This document shows, one piece after another, positions 9,196 to 17,016 of a DNA stretch of 38,562 nt. This DNA comes from Candidatus Woesearchaeota archaeon. Its GTDB lineage: Archaea; Nanobdellota; Nanobdellia; Woesearchaeales; GW2011-AR4. Where the stretch lies: contig JADHVG010000005.1 of assembly GCA_016784105.1 (NCBI GenBank), positions 1-38,562 of the forward strand. Direction: 5' to 3'. Under the pieces are notes generated by a model. That model ran no database searches and had not been told where the DNA came from. It was given only the letters and a program-made list of their open reading frames with translations. Made by a program: the position numbers and the translations under genes. Within the stretch, counting starts at the first letter, position 1. Every line of letters begins with the position of its first letter.

Positions 9196-9219
9196 TTGCA
9201 TCTATATTTTGAGGTTAAA

Positions 9220-10320
9220 ATGAGTATAACTGAAAAGCAAAAGCATGGACTCAAAAAATTCATAAAGGATTTGGAAAAGCATAGAGGAAGGCACACTGAA
9301 CTTGTTTCAGTTTACATCCCACAAGGCTATGATATCATTAAGATAATAAACCATCTTGATCAGGAAAAAGGTACTGCTACTAATATTAAATCTTCCGGAA
9401 CAAGAAAGAACGTCATAGATTCTTTAGAAAAAATGACTCAGCACCTGAGATTGTTCAAAAAAACTCCTGAGAATGGACTTGCTGTTTTCTCTGGTAACGT
9501 GGCAGAGCGTGAAGGTCAACAAGACTTTAATGTGTGGAGTATTGAACCTCCTATTCCGCTAAACACTCGCATCTATAGGTGTGACAAAGAATTTGTTCTT
9601 GATCTTTTGAGAGATATGCTCGATACCAAAGAGATGTACGGTTTGGTTATTGTTGACAGGAGGGATGCAATAATCGCCCATCTTAAAGGAAAAGTTATCA
9701 TACCCTTGCTAAAAACTCATTCTGAAGTTCCTGGAAAGACTAAAGCCGGAGGACAAAGCTCTGCAAGATTTGCCAGATTGAGAGAAGGTGCAAAAAAAGA
9801 TCATTTCAAGAAAGTTGCTGAATACATGAAAGAAAAATTTTTGGGGGATAAAAACTTGAAAGGCATAATTGTTGGTGGTCCCGGTCCAACAAAATATGAT
9901 TTTATTGATTCTAGTTATATAACTGCTGATGTCAAAAATAAGATAATTGCTTTCAAAGATTTAAGTTATACCGGGGATTTCGGATTGCAGGAACTTTTGG
10001 AAAAAAGCGAAGATGTGCTTGCAGCTGAAGATGTTATAGAAGAAAAAAAAATTGTTAAAAAATTTTTTGAGCTTCTTTCAACAAAACCAGGAATGGTATC
10101 TTATGGTATTGAAGAGACCTTAAAAAATTTGAAGATGGGAACTGTAGAAACCTTATTGGTTTCAGAGGTTTTGGATGATGAAAAAATAGAGGAGTTTGAG
10201 AAAGAAGCAGAGATGGTTGGAACAGAAGTAAAGATTATTTCCACTGAAACTCGAGAAGGTTCTCAACTGAAGGATCTTGGAAAGGTAGTTGCTATTTTGA
10301 GGTATGAGGTCCAGCAATAA
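9220..10320 (+). CDS. prf1: Peptide chain release factor aRF1
   Basis: Recognises all three stop codons and triggers peptidyl-tRNA hydrolysis on the ribosome. 366 residues. Domain 1 has NIKS at residues 55-58 and YRCDKEF (YxCxxxF) at 119-125, both used for stop-codon reading. Domain 2 has GGQ at 177-179 (KAGGQSSARF), which reaches the peptidyl-transferase centre. Domain 3 covers the C-terminal third, with GIEETLKNLKMGTVETLLVS. The ATG at 9220 is chosen over TTG 9196 because GAGGT stands 5 bp before it. The stop overlaps the start of the metalloprotease gene (TAATG). Confidence 0.96.
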   Translation: MSITEKQKHGLKKFIKDLEKHRGRHTELVSVYIPQGYDIIKIINHLDQEKGTATNIKSSGTRKNVIDSLEKMTQHLRLFKKTPENGLAVFSGNVAEREGQQDFNVWSIEPPIPLNTRIYRCDKEFVLDLLRDMLDTKEMYGLVIVDRRDAIIAHLKGKVIIPLLKTHSEVPGKTKAGGQSSARFARLREGAKKDHFKKVAEYMKEKFLGDKNLKGIIVGGPGPTKYDFIDSSYITADVKNKIIAFKDLSYTGDFGLQELLEKSEDVLAAEDVIEEKKIVKKFFELLSTKPGMVSYGIEETLKNLKMGTVETLLVSEVLDDEKIEEFEKEAEMVGTEVKIISTETREGSQLKDLGKVVAILRYEVQQ

Positions 10321-10976
10321 TGTCCATTGTAAGTGATGCTTTTGAAGATTTATTTCCGGATAAAAATATTGAAGATTATTCTTTAATAATTAAGTATTCT
10401 GGTAGATTTAAGCCGTACAATGCTAATGTTAGATACAGGAAAAATTCTTTCACTTTTAATTTGAGTAAGAACTGGAAGACAATCAGCAGAGAGATCCAGA
10501 TTGGTTTGTTGCAAAGCTTGTTTGTTAAGGTTTTCAAAAAGAAAAAAACAACGTTCAACATTGATCTGTACAATAATTTCATGAAAAAAATCCACATAGC
10601 TGCTCCTAAAACAAAAACCGATCCTATTTTGAGGGATTCTTTTGATAAGGTTAATGAAAAATATTTTCATGGGTTGATAGAACCAACAAATTTCGTCTGG
10701 CATAACTCAACTAATCGTTTGGGAAGTTATGAATATGGTTCTGACACCGTTTCTATAAGTAAAATTTTGTTGCAAGACCCAGAAGCTTTGGATTATGTGA
10801 TGCATCATGAAATGTTACATAAAAAGCTTAAGTTCAATGACAAAAACGGTTCTTGTAGACATCATACTCCCAAATTCAAAAAGTTGGAAAAAAAGTTTCA
10901 TAATTCAGAAGAGATGGAAAACAGACTTAAAACAATAGTGAGAAATGCAAAAAGGAAGAAATTCCTCTTATTTTAG
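10320..10976 (+). CDS. SprT-like zinc metalloprotease
   Basis: 218 residues with a zincin motif H163-E-M-L-H167 (HHEMLHKKLKF) and a downstream CRHHTPKFKKLEKKF that probably supplies the third zinc ligand, as in SprT/WLM/YgjP-like proteases. The N-terminal ~95 residues are not recognisable. Its ATG shares a base with the aRF1 stop, so the two are coupled. SprT relatives cut DNA-protein crosslinks in other organisms; that role here is only a family-level inference. Confidence 0.8.
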   Translation: MSIVSDAFEDLFPDKNIEDYSLIIKYSGRFKPYNANVRYRKNSFTFNLSKNWKTISREIQIGLLQSLFVKVFKKKKTTFNIDLYNNFMKKIHIAAPKTKTDPILRDSFDKVNEKYFHGLIEPTNFVWHNSTNRLGSYEYGSDTVSISKILLQDPEALDYVMHHEMLHKKLKFNDKNGSCRHHTPKFKKLEKKFHNSEEMENRLKTIVRNAKRKKFLLF

Positions 10977-11033
10977 CTACAAAACATTTAAATACCAGTC
11001 TGTTTCCTAAAATAACAACAATATGGTGAGATT

Positions 11034-11243
11034 ATGAGCACAAGAATACTTCCTTTGGCTGCTATGGAAAAAATAATGAAGCAATCCGGCGCAGACAGGG
11101 TATCGGACAAGGCAAAGGTTGCTTTAAAGAATGTGGTTGAGGAAATAGCTGAGGAAATAGCTGGAAAAGCTATACAATTAGCATCTCATGCCGGTAGGAA
11201 AACTGTTAAAGCAAGGGACATCAAGCTTGCGGCAAAAAGCTAG
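11034..11243 (+). CDS. Archaeal histone
   Basis: 69 residues, a bare histone fold without tails: LPLAAMEKIMKQSGADRVSDKAKVALKNV then AGKAIQLASHAGRKTVKARDIKLA. It matches HMfA/HMfB-type histones in length and in the conserved RVSDKA and GRKTVKARDI loops that contact DNA. A TATA-like ATTTAAATA lies near 10987-10995 and GGTGA precedes the ATG. A four-codon ORF from 11023 (ATGGTGAGATTATGA) overlaps the start by ATGA and may be incidental to the SD. Confidence 0.95.
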   Translation: MSTRILPLAAMEKIMKQSGADRVSDKAKVALKNVVEEIAEEIAGKAIQLASHAGRKTVKARDIKLAAKS

Positions 11244-11291
11244 CATAATATTTATAATAGGTAAGAAATTTCTAGAAAATTAGGTGATATA

Positions 11292-11684
11292 ATGGCAACA
11301 AAGATGCAGAGTGTTGGAAGCTTACAAAAAGGCAGCTATGTGTTAGTGGAAAATATTGCTTGTAGGGTTTCAGATACTTCAGTATCGCGCCCAGGAAAGC
11401 ATGGACACGCAAAAGTCAGGATGACTGCTGTGGGTCTTGTAGATGGTAAAAAGAGAGTTGTTGTCATGCCTGGTCACGATAACGTTGAAGTTCCAATCAT
11501 CGAAAAAAGAACAGCGCAAGTATTATCCATTCAGGGAAATACTACAAATGTTATGGACGCAGAAACATATGAAACTTTTGATATGGACATTCCTGAAGAG
11601 TTAAAAGCAGAAATTGCTGAAGGAGTTAATGTATTGTATTGGGTGATAATGGACGATAAAGTTATAAAACAAATAAAAAGTTAG
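11292..11684 (+). CDS. eif5a: Translation factor aIF5A
   Basis: 130 residues. The N-terminal SH3-like domain carries the hypusination loop SRPGKHGHAKVRM with the target Lys at residue 36; the C-terminal half is an OB fold. aIF5A promotes peptide bond formation at stalling sequences such as polyproline. TATA-like AATATTTATAAT near 11246-11257 and SD AGGTGAT before the ATG show that it has its own promoter. L40e follows 8 bp after the stop. No hypusine synthase gene is visible in the window. Confidence 0.95.
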   Translation: MATKMQSVGSLQKGSYVLVENIACRVSDTSVSRPGKHGHAKVRMTAVGLVDGKKRVVVMPGHDNVEVPIIEKRTAQVLSIQGNTTNVMDAETYETFDMDIPEELKAEIAEGVNVLYWVIMDDKVIKQIKS

Positions 11685-11692
11685 GAGTTAAA

Positions 11693-11854
11693 ATGGTTAA
11701 ATTTCCAGAAGCAGAAGCTAGAAAATTCAGAAATATATTTGTTTGCAAAAAATGCAAAAGCAAGGTTAGAGCTAACAACATGAAGGTTATTCAAGGTAAA
11801 GTTACCTGTAGAAAATGTAGCAGCCCTCGCTTGAGAACGGTTAGAAAAAAATAA
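11693..11854 (+). CDS. rpl40e: Ribosomal protein L40e
   Basis: 53 residues: starts MVKFPEAEARKFRN, with zinc-binding CKKC (C18, C21) and CRKC (C39, C42) and a basic SPRLRTVRKK tail. This is the full length of archaeal L40e, the free form of the protein fused to ubiquitin in eukaryotes. GGAG at 11684-11687 overlaps the end of aIF5A and serves as its SD. The next gene starts one base after its stop, so aIF5A, L40e and the site-2 protease look like one operon. Confidence 0.93.
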   Translation: MVKFPEAEARKFRNIFVCKKCKSKVRANNMKVIQGKVTCRKCSSPRLRTVRKK

Positions 11855-11855
11855 A

Positions 11856-13190
11856 ATGCCTCTTGATTTCCAAAGCATATCTGCCCTCATCTTTCTTGTA
11901 TTACTTTCTTTGTTTCTTTATTCTAAACGTAAGAAATTACAAACTCAGGGCTATTTTCCCTTTTTCTATTTTTCCATGTACCGTACAAAGATTGGTTTAG
12001 AGTTCATGGATTTTTTGGCTAAAAAAGCTAATAAGATTATGAAGTTTCTTGGGTATGCTGGGATTGTTGTTGGTTTTTTGGGGATGATTTTGCTGGGGTA
12101 TTCATTATTAGATAACTTATATGATATTTTCACAAAACCTGAGGCTCCTCCAGGAGTTGGTTTAGTGCTTCCTTTTGAAGCAAAAGGTGTTGTTTTTGTC
12201 CCGTTTTTTTATTGGATCATCTCAATTTTCATAATTGCCTTGATTCATGAATATGCTCATGGAGTTATTGCTCGTGCGCATAACATCAAGGTCAAAAGTT
12301 CTGGGTTTGCTTTTCTTGGTTCAAGTTCTTTGATTCTAGGAATACTGATGGTATTGTTCACATTACCTAAAAGGATTCTTAACTCAGAATTTAGTATAAC
12401 CTCATTATCTTTACAAAACGATTTTGTTCTGGTCTTCGGAGCATCACTTGTTCTGTTATCCTTATTCAAAAATTTACACATGCCAATAATTCCTGCTGCT
12501 TTTGTGGAGCCTGATGAAAAAGTTCTGAGAAAAAGATCAGTAAAACAACAACTAAGTGTTTTTGCTGCAGGTCCTTTTTCCAATATTCTGCTAGCTTTTT
12601 TGGTTCTTGCTTTATCAGCATTCATTTTAGCCCCTATAGGAAACAATATGATGGAACTAGACGGGGTAGAGATAACCGGGTTTATTAAAGGGGATTATCC
12701 CGCAGAGAAAGCCGGAATTGCTGAAGGAGAAATTGTTAAAGAAATTGATGGAGCAGAAGTAGGGACTTTGGACGATTTTTCTGAGATATTGGCTGGTAAA
12801 AATCCAGGAACAAATATTAATCTTAAAACAGATAAATCCCAATACAACCTTATTCTAGCTTCAAACCCGGAAGATGAACTAAAATCTTATTTGGGTGTTT
12901 ATGTGCAGCAAGAAGCATCTGTCAAGGAAGCTTTCAGCGAAAAATATGGGAAGTTTATTCCAGTTATGATATTGTGGGTTGCCGGACTGTTTAAATGGTT
13001 GATAATACTCAATTTGGGTATAGGTCTATTTAATTTGGTACCGATCGGACCTTTAGATGGTGGAAGAATGATGCAATTAGCTTTGCATAAATTTTTTAAC
13101 AAGAAAAAGGCTGACAAGATTTGGCATCATACTAGTATGGTGTTCTTGTTTATTGTGTTAGCTAACATCTTAGCTGCATTTATTAAATAA
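11856..13190 (+). CDS. Site-2-type intramembrane zinc metalloprotease (M50) with PDZ domain
   Basis: 444 residues, several membrane segments. The zinc motif H131-E-Y-A-H135 lies in a hydrophobic helix (IIALIHEYAHGVIA), and the second family motif NLVPIGPLDGGRMM near residue 395 brings the Asp ligand. A PDZ domain sits between them (GFIKGDYPAEKAGIAEGEIVKEIDG, residues ~265-330). Such proteases cut transmembrane substrates. Starts right after L40e; substrate unknown. Confidence 0.92.
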   Translation: MPLDFQSISALIFLVLLSLFLYSKRKKLQTQGYFPFFYFSMYRTKIGLEFMDFLAKKANKIMKFLGYAGIVVGFLGMILLGYSLLDNLYDIFTKPEAPPGVGLVLPFEAKGVVFVPFFYWIISIFIIALIHEYAHGVIARAHNIKVKSSGFAFLGSSSLILGILMVLFTLPKRILNSEFSITSLSLQNDFVLVFGASLVLLSLFKNLHMPIIPAAFVEPDEKVLRKRSVKQQLSVFAAGPFSNILLAFLVLALSAFILAPIGNNMMELDGVEITGFIKGDYPAEKAGIAEGEIVKEIDGAEVGTLDDFSEILAGKNPGTNINLKTDKSQYNLILASNPEDELKSYLGVYVQQEASVKEAFSEKYGKFIPVMILWVAGLFKWLIILNLGIGLFNLVPIGPLDGGRMMQLALHKFFNKKKADKIWHHTSMVFLFIVLANILAAFIK

Positions 13191-13240
13191 TTCAGGATTC
13201 TATTTAAAGTAAGATTGATATTCCTATAATTTAGTTTAAA

Positions 13241-13930
13241 ATGATAGAATTAATTTTGATTGAACCTAGGAAACAAGAGAATTTGGGCGCAGTAGCTCGA
13301 GTTATGGCAAATTTTGATTTTAGTAAACTAACTTTAATAAATCCTAAATGTAAGATTGGTAAGACCTCAAGAAAAGTAGCAAAGCACGCGAATAAAGTAT
13401 TAGATAAAACTAAAATAAAGGATTTTGATTACCTCAAAAAATTTGATTATTTGATTGGGACTACGGCCATACTTGGGACTGATTACAATATTCCTAGGAA
13501 CCCTATTAATCCGGAACAGGTTGCAGATAAATTAGTTAGATTAAACAAAAAAATAAGAATTGCTTTGATTGTTGGTAGGGAAGGTCAAGGACTTTCTAAT
13601 GAGGAGATAGATCTGTGTGATATTCTTGTTACAATTCCCGCTTCCAAAACTTATCCTACTTTAAACATAAGCCATGCTGTCTCTATCCTACTGTTTGAGA
13701 TATTCAAGAAGTCTTCTTCTGAAAAATCCAATTCCCATATTAATTTTGCAACCAAAAAAGAAAAAGAAGTTATAATGAAATATATAAACAACAAACTAAA
13801 AAGTATGGACTTCGCAACAAAAGAAAAGTTGGGAACTCAAAGAAAGGTGTGGAAGCGTTTACTGGGGAAAAGTATGATGACAAAAAGAGAGGCTTTTGCG
13901 TTGATGGGCTTTCTTAGAAAACTAAAATAA
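13241..13930 (+). CDS. trmJ: TrmJ-type tRNA 2'-O-methyltransferase (SPOUT)
   Basis: 229 residues. SPOUT fold: IEPRKQENLGAVARVMANFDF near the start, then the SAM knot motifs ALIVGREGQGLSNEEIDLCD and IPASKTYPTLNISHAVSILLFE. This pattern is that of TrmJ/SpoU enzymes, which methylate the ribose of nucleotide 32 in tRNA. The C-terminal ~70-residue helical extension (TKREAFALMGFLRKL) is also found in TrmJ and helps dimers bind full tRNA. TATA-like TATTTAAAG lies near 13201-13209. Substrate position is inferred from family. Confidence 0.87.
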   Translation: MIELILIEPRKQENLGAVARVMANFDFSKLTLINPKCKIGKTSRKVAKHANKVLDKTKIKDFDYLKKFDYLIGTTAILGTDYNIPRNPINPEQVADKLVRLNKKIRIALIVGREGQGLSNEEIDLCDILVTIPASKTYPTLNISHAVSILLFEIFKKSSSEKSNSHINFATKKEKEVIMKYINNKLKSMDFATKEKLGTQRKVWKRLLGKSMMTKREAFALMGFLRKLK

Positions 13931-14023
13931 TTTTGCTTCTCAAAACTGTAGTATTCTAAAATTGGTTTCTAAAATTTATTTAATCAATAAGTTTAAATAG
14001 GATTTTTCCTTTGCGATATTAAA

Positions 14024-14584
14024 ATGGAAACTGGAATGCAGGTTGCGGACGCAATGACCATGAATGTCATCTCTGTTACTCCTGATTTTTCTCTTCCTGA
14101 CACTGCAAGATTGATGACCTCAAACAAAATAGGGGCTGTTGCTATTAAAGACAAAGGAAAATTTCTTGGTTTATTGACGGAAAGAGATATCGTCCGTAAG
14201 GCTGTTGCAAAAAACATTAACATAAAAAGGGCAAAGGTCAAGGATTTCATGAGGACTGAATTAGCTACAATAGGTCCTGCAGCTGATTTGTATGAAGCTC
14301 TTATTGAGATGCGAGATAATAGCATACGGCACTTACCAGTTGTTGAAAATAACAAGCTTATAGGGCTGCTAACGATAAAAGATGTTCTTAAAATAGAACC
14401 TCAGCTTTTTGACCTTATTGTTGAAAAGTATGAGTTAAAAGAAGAGAGTAGGAAACTCCTCAATACCCTCCGGCCTGAAGAAGGGATATGCAACGAATGC
14501 GGAGAATATTCTGAAAAGATAAAAAACGATGATGAAGTTTCTCTTTGTGAAAACTGCTCTAAACCCCAAACTACTGTTGTATAG
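14024..14584 (+). CDS. Two CBS domains plus C-terminal zinc ribbon
   Basis: 186 residues. CBS 1 (MTMNVISVTPDFSLPDTARLM ... GLLTERDIVRKAV) covers residues ~8-65, CBS 2 (FMRTELATIGPAADLYEALIEM ... LIGLLTIKDVL) ~70-128. The tail has ICNECGEYSEKI and SLCENCSKP, a four-Cys zinc ribbon. CBS pairs usually bind adenine nucleotides or SAM. TTTAAATAG at 13992-14000 is ~25 bp before the ATG, so the mRNA is probably leaderless. Partner unknown. Confidence 0.88.
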   Translation: METGMQVADAMTMNVISVTPDFSLPDTARLMTSNKIGAVAIKDKGKFLGLLTERDIVRKAVAKNINIKRAKVKDFMRTELATIGPAADLYEALIEMRDNSIRHLPVVENNKLIGLLTIKDVLKIEPQLFDLIVEKYELKEESRKLLNTLRPEEGICNECGEYSEKIKNDDEVSLCENCSKPQTTVV

Positions 14585-14628
14585 TAGTAGAAACATTTAT
14601 ATATTTTCTAAACGAGATTTTTATTAAG

Positions 14629-15177
14629 ATGGATGCTTATAGTGAAATGGGTGGTGGAGCCCTTTACTTGCAGTATAAGGGAGTTTGGGATATGCAGGAT
14701 TTATACGAATTCATTGCATCTTTTTTCTCAGGTAAAAAATTCAAATTCTATGAAAAAAAGTACATAACTAAGCATCCTAGTCCTTTTGGTCCTGAAACTT
14801 ATTACATTTGGGAAGCAAAGAGGGATGTAGAAGAATATTATAGGTATATGTGTACAATTTTTTTACATACCTATGATACTCAGGATGTTGAAGTTGTTGG
14901 AAAGGATGGAAGCAAAAAGATGTTTACAAAGGGAAGATTATGGATACAAATACAAACAAAAGTTGTCTTGGATTACGATAAGAGATGGGATGAAACTGCT
15001 TTCTACAAAAGCTTAAAGAATTTCTATACTAAGTATGTTATGAAGAAAAAGATAGAAGGGTTGTATTGGGATAATATGTATTATAACGTTCATTTGAAAC
15101 TACATTCGTTGATTAAGGAGCGTCTTAAACTTGAATCAGAGGGTTTTGAGCATAGGTACTTTAACAAGATGAGGTAA
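14629..15177 (+). CDS. Tandem paralogue family, copy 1 (unknown function)
   Basis: 182 residues, rich in aromatic and charged residues, no membrane segment. It aligns by eye with the next two genes: YKGVWDMQDLYEFIASFF at the start, a central W-E-A-K region followed by basic/hydrophobic strands, GRLWIQIQTKVVLDYDKRW, then FYKSLKNFYTKYVM and a C-terminal helix LYWDNMYYNVHLKLHSLIK. The alternation suggests an alpha/beta fold with a beta sheet in the middle. A TATA-like ATTTATATAT near 14595-14604 drives the three-gene operon. I do not recognise a named family. Confidence 0.8.
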   Translation: MDAYSEMGGGALYLQYKGVWDMQDLYEFIASFFSGKKFKFYEKKYITKHPSPFGPETYYIWEAKRDVEEYYRYMCTIFLHTYDTQDVEVVGKDGSKKMFTKGRLWIQIQTKVVLDYDKRWDETAFYKSLKNFYTKYVMKKKIEGLYWDNMYYNVHLKLHSLIKERLKLESEGFEHRYFNKMR

Positions 15178-15178
15178 G

Positions 15179-15724
15179 ATGGGAGAATTAAGAGTAACTG
15201 TTGACCATTTAAGGCTGAATTACGAAGGGCCTTTTGATGCACATGAGTTATACAAACACCTTACCAATTTTATCTATGAAAAAGGATTTGATTTTAGGCC
15301 TGACAAAGAATTCGAGCATGAGCTTCAGAATGGGAAGCATATTGAATGGCTATTAAGACCTTGGAAGCAAATAAGTCATGACATGAGGCAAATAGTAAAA
15401 ATGAAGGTTTTGATATACAATTACAAGAAAGTTGATGCTATTGTTAATAATAAGAAAACAAAAATTGGTAATGGTAAGCTAGTTATGTATTTTGATGGCT
15501 ACATCGATTTTGACCAGTGGAATATGTGGGAACATAAGCCTTTTTTGCAGTTCATAAGAACGGCATATCTTAATTTTGTGCACAAGACCTACACCGAACA
15601 TTTTGAGCAAAGATTAACTAGTGATGTCAATTATTTGTATCATAGTGTTGAAAAGTTTTTGAACATGCACAAACATTACAAGGTTGTTTCAAAAGTATCT
15701 TCTTTCGCTTCAACAGTACAATAA
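15179..15724 (+). CDS. Tandem paralogue family, copy 2 (unknown function)
   Basis: 181 residues. Shares with copies 1 and 3 an N-terminal YEGPFDAHELYKHLTNFIYE, central IEWLLRPWKQISHDMRQIVKM, GKLVMYFDGYIDFD, and the FLQFIRTAYLNFVHK region. It starts one base after the stop of copy 1, with GAGGT overlapping that stop as SD, so the two are tightly coupled. Copies 2 and 3 are closer to each other (IEW, W-K, QIVKM) than to copy 1. No catalytic motif evident. Confidence 0.8.
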   Translation: MGELRVTVDHLRLNYEGPFDAHELYKHLTNFIYEKGFDFRPDKEFEHELQNGKHIEWLLRPWKQISHDMRQIVKMKVLIYNYKKVDAIVNNKKTKIGNGKLVMYFDGYIDFDQWNMWEHKPFLQFIRTAYLNFVHKTYTEHFEQRLTSDVNYLYHSVEKFLNMHKHYKVVSKVSSFASTVQ

Positions 15725-15730
15725 TAAAAA

Positions 15731-16249
15731 ATGGTAGAAAAAAAACAGGTTGTGGATGACCTAATGTATAAATACAACGGCCCTTTCCTAATCGAAGATT
15801 TTTATAAAGAAATTGAATCTTGGATGAACGAAAATGGACTGTTTAGGGATCAAAAAAATAAATCCGAAAAAATTACTCAAAAAGGTAAAAAGATAGAGTG
15901 GGTAGTTGAAATGTGGAAAAAGCCTGTTAATGATGTTAAACAGATTGTGAAAATGCGTGTTTTGATGAATAATGTTAAAGATATAAAATTAAAAAGAAAA
16001 AACAAGACTATTAAAACGAATCAAGCAACCGTCATTATCAACATTGATGGTTGGATTAAAACAATTTTGGGTTATAGGTGGACTTCCGCTCCAGTATATA
16101 CTTTTTTCAGGACCCTTTATGATAAGTATATCTGGCTCATTGGAAGTAATGTTACTGAAGCCAACGAAGGTCCAGTATCCGATCTTTGTTATGATTTACA
16201 TAAACGGTTGAAAGGCTTCTTTGAGCTTTCTAAGATGAAACTGAAATAG
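15731..16249 (+). CDS. Tandem paralogue family, copy 3 (unknown function)
   Basis: 172 residues, shortest of the three. Shared blocks: YNGPFLIEDFYKEIESWMNE, KIEWVVEMWKKPVNDVKQIVKM, TVIINIDGWIKTI, VYTFFRTLYDKYIW, and a C-terminal helix LCYDLHKRLKGFFEL. It starts 6 bp after copy 2. A T-run (CTCTTTTTTAAA) just after the stop could end transcription. Confidence 0.8.
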   Translation: MVEKKQVVDDLMYKYNGPFLIEDFYKEIESWMNENGLFRDQKNKSEKITQKGKKIEWVVEMWKKPVNDVKQIVKMRVLMNNVKDIKLKRKNKTIKTNQATVIINIDGWIKTILGYRWTSAPVYTFFRTLYDKYIWLIGSNVTEANEGPVSDLCYDLHKRLKGFFELSKMKLK

Positions 16250-16300
16250 CTCTTTTTTAAACAGCAATCTTTAAAAACAGCTTTCTTCCTCTGGAGGGTT

Positions 16301-16750
16301 ATGAAAAAATTCAGATGGATAGAATGGGTTGGGATAATTCCTTCTATATTTTTAATAGTGCTAGTGGGGTTGATATATTTTATTACAAATTTTAATACAA
16401 AGATTTTACCGCTCTTTTTATTGGCATTTTTATTCGCTATATTTTCTATTACTTACATTTTAAGTGAGCGGTTACAGGAGTGGGGAGAAGAAAGATTAAG
16501 AGAGGATATATATTTGTTGGAAACAGAAAAAAGTAATATGGCTTTAATTTGGGCTTATATTAGTGCTATTGGATTTGGATTTTTGATGCCTGGTTTAGTG
16601 GGGGAAAGTTCTAATAACCTTTTATTGTTAGCTACAGGCCTGATATTTTTAATTCTTGCAAATGTTGTCTATTATGGATTTTATTTTCCTAGATATGCCC
16701 TATTACTAAGGAAAAGAATTGTGGAATTAGATTGTAAAAACAAAAAATAA
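16301..16750 (+). CDS. Four-helix membrane protein, unknown function
   Basis: 149 residues with about four membrane segments (WVGIIPSIFLIVLVGLIYFI, ILPLFLLAFLFAIFSITYIL, MALIWAYISAIGFGFLMPGL, LLLLATGLIFLILANVVYYG) and a Glu-rich loop between 2 and 3. GGAGGG at about 16292-16297 is the SD. Its stop lies 1 bp from the 3' end of the convergent tRNA-Leu gene. Confidence 0.72.
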   Translation: MKKFRWIEWVGIIPSIFLIVLVGLIYFITNFNTKILPLFLLAFLFAIFSITYILSERLQEWGEERLREDIYLLETEKSNMALIWAYISAIGFGFLMPGLVGESSNNLLLLATGLIFLILANVVYYGFYFPRYALLLRKRIVELDCKNKK

Positions 16751-16797
16751 ATGCGGGGGGAGGGATTTGAACCCACGAACTCACTAAGAGACAGGAT

Positions 16798-16843
16798 ATC
16801 TCCCGTACAAGGAAGTGTCTTTTTTTAAGTCACAATTGCCGGT
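16798..16843 (-). other. Predicted canonical-site intron 2 of tRNA-Leu (position 37/38, 46 nt)
   Basis: Lies one base 3' of the UAA anticodon, the common archaeal site. The BHB is relaxed: C32-U33-U34 can pair with intron GAG (one G-U), followed inward by CCG/CGG; the downstream bulge is AT|A. Weaker than intron 1 but needed to restore the A38-U39 side of the loop. Confidence 0.65.
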
Positions 16844-16850
16844 CTTAAGT

Positions 16851-16867
16851 TTCGCACCCATTAAGGA
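16851..16867 (-). other. Predicted noncanonical intron 1 of tRNA-Leu (position 30/31, 17 nt)
   Basis: It forms a textbook bulge-helix-bulge: tRNA nt 25-28 (CGCA) pair with intron TGCG over 4 bp; the 3-nt bulges are GG|T and AA|A, cut after the second base of each; the inner hairpin is CCT/GGG with a short loop. Position 30/31 lies within the anticodon stem, not the usual 37/38 site. Confidence 0.75.
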
Positions 16868-17016
16868 CCTGCGCATTTGACCAAGCTTTGCTACCCCCGC
16901 ATGGAAAAATAAGAAAAGAATTCTCTTTTTAAAGATTGCTAATAGTCCACTGGACATTTACGCGTGAGCTATTTAAACTAAAAAATTTCCCTTATTTTGT
17001 TTTTCTAGTAGGCACC

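Larger units (their letters stand above)
9118..9219 (+). promoter_or_regulatory. aRF1 promoter and leader with overlapping short uORFs
   Basis: A TATA box ATTTATAAAC lies at about 9117-9126, which predicts transcription from near 9147-9150, i.e. at the ATG 9149 of an 11-codon uORF (9149-9181, ends TGA). Its stop overlaps (ATGA) a second uORF at 9178-9195 (five codons, ends TAG) that is in frame with aRF1. The aRF1 ATG at 9220 follows after a GAGGT SD at 9210-9214. Upstream ATGCTTATGTGA (9132-9143) contains a start-stop ATGTGA but probably lies before the transcription start. Confidence 0.5.
16752..16900 (-). tRNA. tRNA-Leu(UAA) with two predicted introns
   Basis: Class II tRNA read on the - strand. 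Acceptor GCGGGGG pairs with CCCCCGC, discriminator A at 16752, no encoded CCA. D arm is GCA/TGC around AAGCTTGGTCAAA, the variable arm is long (TCTCTTAGTGAGTTC), and the T arm is GTGGG-TTCAAAT-CCCTC with one U-U mismatch. The pieces CAGG, ACTTAAG and ATCCTG are interrupted by 17 nt and 46 nt; joined, they give CAGGACTTAAGATCCTG, a perfect anticodon stem with loop CUUAAGA and anticodon UAA. Mature length is 86 nt, normal for archaeal Leu. No single intron gives a valid stem and U33. A TATA-like CTTTAAAAAG lies about 25-35 bp upstream. Confidence 0.9.

Noticed and set aside
16752-16900. Single-intron reading of the tRNA-Leu
   Set aside because: No single cut gives both U33 and a paired anticodon stem; anticodon arms built from GGTCCTTAA leave the 3' half unpaired.
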